DNA from: Polaribacter irgensii 23-P | GTDB taxonomy: Bacteria > Bacteroidota > Bacteroidia > Flavobacteriales > Flavobacteriaceae | Length of the DNA: 64,000 nt | NCBI RefSeq assembly: GCF_000153225.1 | Contig: NZ_CH724148.1 | Span: 2,620,611 to 2,684,610, forward strand | Reading direction: 5' to 3' | Shown: one piece after another, positions 62,501 to 64,000 of the stretch | Position numbering within the stretch: the stretch's first letter is position 1 | Layout of the letters: every line of letters begins with the position of its first letter | The notes under the pieces: model-generated | What the model was told of the DNA's origin: nothing | Seen by the model: only the letters and a program-made list of their open reading frames with translations | Databases searched by the model: none | Made by a program: the position numbers and the translations under genes

Positions 62501-63176
62501 ATTTCGTGTAATAACTCGCAGCTGAAGTCCCAAAAGGATCTAAAAAAGCTAATAAAGTTGCATGTTCTGGCTCTGAGAAAATACTAGAAATCGCACCTTG
62601 CACAAATAATAATAAAATGACCGTAATAAAACCTGCAGCTATATTTCTAGAAAAAGTAACCACTGCAAAAACTACTGCACCAAAAAAGAGCACATTCGGA
62701 ATAATGTAAACGATATAGGATTGTACATACGGCATCAAACTAAAGTCACCCACAATAGCACTATTGGTGCCAGGAAAACGAAAGCCGATAATCATTCCCA
62801 ATGCAATTCCAAAAACAATAATAGAGACCACTGCGATTCCACTAAAAAACTTAGCGAATAAATAATCCATTTTTGTAAATGGATAGGAATATAGTATCGT
62901 GTGCATTTCGCTTTTAAAATCTCGATAAATAGAAACTCCGATAATAGAAGGAAATAAAAAAAAGATGAAAACAGTAAATGCATTCAACAGGCCATTTACC
63001 TTAATTGGAGAATTTACGATCTGAGAAGATCCCGTTGTGCCTGTAATACCGTCCCAAATACCGGCGGTTGTTGCAGATATCAAAAATGATAACAACAAAA
63101 ATATAATTGCATAAATGTAAAATACAGGCTTGTTAAACCAATATTTGAGTTCTTGTTTGAAAATAATTGAAAACAT
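59520..63176 (-). CDS. ABC transporter permease fused to M1-family metallopeptidase
   Basis: A 1218-residue inner-membrane protein. The first 580 residues form an ABC-2 type permease with about twelve hydrophobic segments; MFSIIFKQELKYWFNKPVFY is the usual start. The C-terminal periplasmic part (about 620-1218) is an M1 gluzincin domain with zinc site HEVAH at 939-943 and the third ligand expected at Glu963 in MLSESMSEY, a spacing one longer than classic aminopeptidases but usual in this fused subfamily. The ATP-binding protein is encoded 85 bases upstream in the same operon. Substrate unknown; peptide processing at the membrane is inference. Confidence 0.9.
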   Translation of the reverse strand: MFSIIFKQELKYWFNKPVFYIYAIIFLLLSFLISATTAGIWDGITGTTGSSQIVNSPIKVNGLLNAFTVFIFFLFPSIIGVSIYRDFKSEMHTILYSYPFTKMDYLFAKFFSGIAVVSIIVFGIALGMIIGFRFPGTNSAIVGDFSLMPYVQSYIVYIIPNVLFFGAVVFAVVTFSRNIAAGFITVILLLFVQGAISSIFSEPEHATLLAFLDPFGTSAASYYTKYWTVFEQNELQVPIKELIVYNRLLWLVISSLIFGLVYRYFKFNQNAVVISLRKTSGKRLIKTNFSGITKIKLPKVTQNYSFIQNLKTMWRLSNLDFKYIFRSLPFLCILVVGVLLLVGTLFSSGQIFGTNTLPVTWQMLAGGDVFSLLVLNVCTFLYTGILVQRARTARINHLVDTTPIPNWTLLFSKLIAVLKMQFVLLAVIMVSGMLFQIYQGYFDFEIGHYLKELYGLKFLNYLIWALLAIFIQTLVKNQYLGFFILLIIAIGIPFLSLVGIESSVLKYNEGPGFSYSDMNGYGSALSRYLWYKLYWVLGGSVLLILSILMWVRGLPNSFAERVYIAKERFTVANKVSLALVLSAFLSLGIVIFIKTKPDRKNSASKQAELNAVQWEKTYKRYETYKQPRVVAVNAEVALFPKQKTYEASAVFTLVNKTNEAIDSLFLNHNALESSFEFNRPNTLVLEDTVFHFDIYAFDKRIPPGDSLQLTVHVKSQKNTMFERKSPIIANGTFINNASMFPTLGYTSRGELRDNKTRRKYNLAPNNLRPSPSDSTALGNTYISKDSDWIDFEATVSTSEDQIAIAPGYLQKEWVKNGRKYFHYKMDSKILNFYAFNSARYEVKKELWQGISLEIYYHKPHAYNLDRMFKGMKASLAYNAKNFSPYTHKQLRIIEFPRTAGTFAQAFANTIPFSEGFGFIADVAEDNEDGVDYPFAVTVHEVAHQWWAHQVIGADVLGATMLSESMSEYVSLKVLEHQHGKAKMRTFLKEALDGYLLQRTGETKREKPLMYNDGQGYIHYQKGSMVFYALSDYIGEEKLNAALKEYVQKVKFQEPPYTTSIEMLEYIRAVTPDSLQYVIKDMFETITLYKNRIVEVKSTKLENDTYQVDIEFEVSKYRNDEKGKKYYGEKVGDTLSYQSAQMSTALLSVPLADYIDVGVFSEEEVAGKKKEKQLYFKKHKITQIHNKITLIVAEEPLEVGIDPFNKLIDTKSDDNRKKF

Positions 63177-63261
63177 AAATAGAAGTATTAGGAAATGTGC
63201 GTAGGCCGGTAAAACTAAAATCTGATTAAAAGTTAAAATTCTGAATTTTTAAGAACTGCTT

Positions 63262-64000
63262 TTAACTGGTTAAAACGGGCTCATCTTGTTTTAAAGCTAT
63301 AAAATACACGTCGTCTAATTGTGGTGCTGACACCACAAAGTCGTCAGAAGGTCTTACTACTGCATGCACCCTAATATTTAGCGTGTTGTTTGGATTAAAG
63401 TTGCGAGATAAGACATTGTATAACTTCATATTTTCCTCTAAATCATCTTTCTCAATAATTTTTGTCCAAATAGTATTTTCTAGCTCTTTTGTAGCTTGTT
63501 GCGGTGTAGCATGCTTGAGAATCTTCCCTCCATTCAAAATGGCCATTTCATTGCACAATTCCTTAACATCTTCGACAATATGCGTTGAAAAAATTACCGT
63601 ACAGTTGCTGCCCACTTCGCGCAAAACATTTAAAAAACGCTGTCTCTCTGCCGGATCTAAGCCTGCTGTTGGCTCATCTACAATAATTAACTTTGGGTTG
63701 TTTAAAAGTAATTGTGCAATGCCAAAACGCTGTTTCATTCCGCCAGAATACCCAGCAACATTTTTATGCCTTACCTCGTATAAATTCGTGATTTCTAAAA
63801 CTTCTTTAACAATCGCTTTTCTCTCCACCTTATTTGAAATTCCTTTCAATGTTGCAAAATAATCTAACAACTCTTCTGCAGACATTTTTGGATATACACC
63901 AAAAGACTGTGGCAGATAACCCAGCACTTTTCTCAAGGACATGTTGTCTTCCAAAACATCAATATCTCCAAAAGTAATAATACCCGAATCTGGGCTTTGT
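63262..64000 (-). CDS. ABC transporter ATP-binding protein (N-terminus beyond window)
   Basis: A partial ATPase: the frame stays open to the window edge (SGIITFGDIDVLEDNM), so the Walker A motif lies outside. Seen are the Q-loop LGYLPQSFGVYP, signature YSGGMKQRFGIAQ, Walker B LIIVDEPTAGLDP and switch His in FSTHIVEDV. The C-terminal 70 residues form the regulatory tail common in export-type ABC ATPases. It immediately precedes the permease-peptidase fusion on the same strand and should energise it. Confidence 0.92.
   Translation of the reverse strand, partial: QSPDSGIITFGDIDVLEDNMSLRKVLGYLPQSFGVYPKMSAEELLDYFATLKGISNKVERKAIVKEVLEITNLYEVRHKNVAGYSGGMKQRFGIAQLLLNNPKLIIVDEPTAGLDPAERQRFLNVLREVGSNCTVIFSTHIVEDVKELCNEMAILNGGKILKHATPQQATKELENTIWTKIIEKDDLEENMKLYNVLSRNFNPNNTLNIRVHAVVRPSDDFVVSAPQLDDVYFIALKQDEPVLTS

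Noticed and set aside
63383..63862. 159-codon plus-strand frame opposite the ABC ATPase
   Set aside because: Antisense to a gene with all ABC motifs; no independent support.
1..64000. tRNA, rRNA, CRISPR arrays or intact transposases
   Set aside because: I looked for cloverleaf-like TTCGAATC motifs, regularly spaced repeats and transposase motifs and found none that hold up.

Overview
The window is a chromosomal segment of a marine member of the Flavobacteriaceae (Bacteroidota). The evidence is the low GC content, the paired SusC/SusD genes, a type IX secretion (T9SS) C-terminal sorting domain, flavobacterial promoter elements of the TAnnTTTG type, lipoproteins with acidic export signals after the lipobox cysteine, and a housekeeping order (fabI, recN, DUF4835/PorD-like, coaBC, rpoZ, bamD, dapA, DUF6913) typical of that family. 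A Polaribacter- or Formosa-like genus is plausible but cannot be fixed from the sequence.

Layout. Positions 1-5828: uspA-like, SulP anion transporter, miaE, a DUF4268 gene and mnmE, all on the plus strand. Positions 5829-9525: a low-coding scar holding a broken duplicate of a sugar-porter gene, a hypothetical ORF, an ASCH-domain pseudogene, a small phage-type protein and a lipoprotein gene. Positions 9526-49641: a large beta-glucan (laminarin-type) utilization island on the minus strand, made of two parallel cassettes. Cassette A (9526-28892) is regulator, susC, susD, PKD lipoprotein, GH5-CBM6-T9SS protein, FnIII lipoprotein, GH16, GH3, GH30 and an MFS sugar porter. Cassette B (30826-49641) is regulator, susC, susD, surface glycan-binding protein, CBM-like lipoprotein, GH16, a GH-A clan hydrolase of unclear family, a GH149-like phosphorylase, GH17 and a GPH-type transporter. 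Positions 49642-64000: two tiny membrane proteins, a glycosyltransferase, the housekeeping block, and an ABC exporter whose permease is fused to an M1 peptidase.

How the island probably works (inference). Surface or secreted GH16 and GH5 enzymes and the glycan-binding lipoproteins capture and cut beta-1,3/1,6-glucan. The SusC/SusD pairs import oligosaccharides. Periplasmic lipoprotein enzymes (GH3, GH30, GH17, the GH-A enzyme) trim and debranch them. The MFS porter takes glucose and the GPH transporter takes short oligosaccharides into the cytoplasm, where the signal-less phosphorylase makes glucose-1-phosphate. Each cassette has its own SusR-like membrane regulator, with a propeller sensor, one TM segment and a LuxR-type HTH. 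In both cassettes a perfect inverted repeat lies just after the susC-susD-binding-protein block and before the enzymes, which suggests step-down of transcription.

I see no tRNA, rRNA, CRISPR array or intact insertion sequence. The least explained parts are the scar at 5829-8700, the unassigned GH-A enzyme, the CBM-like modules shared by two cassette B lipoproteins, and several very small ORFs.
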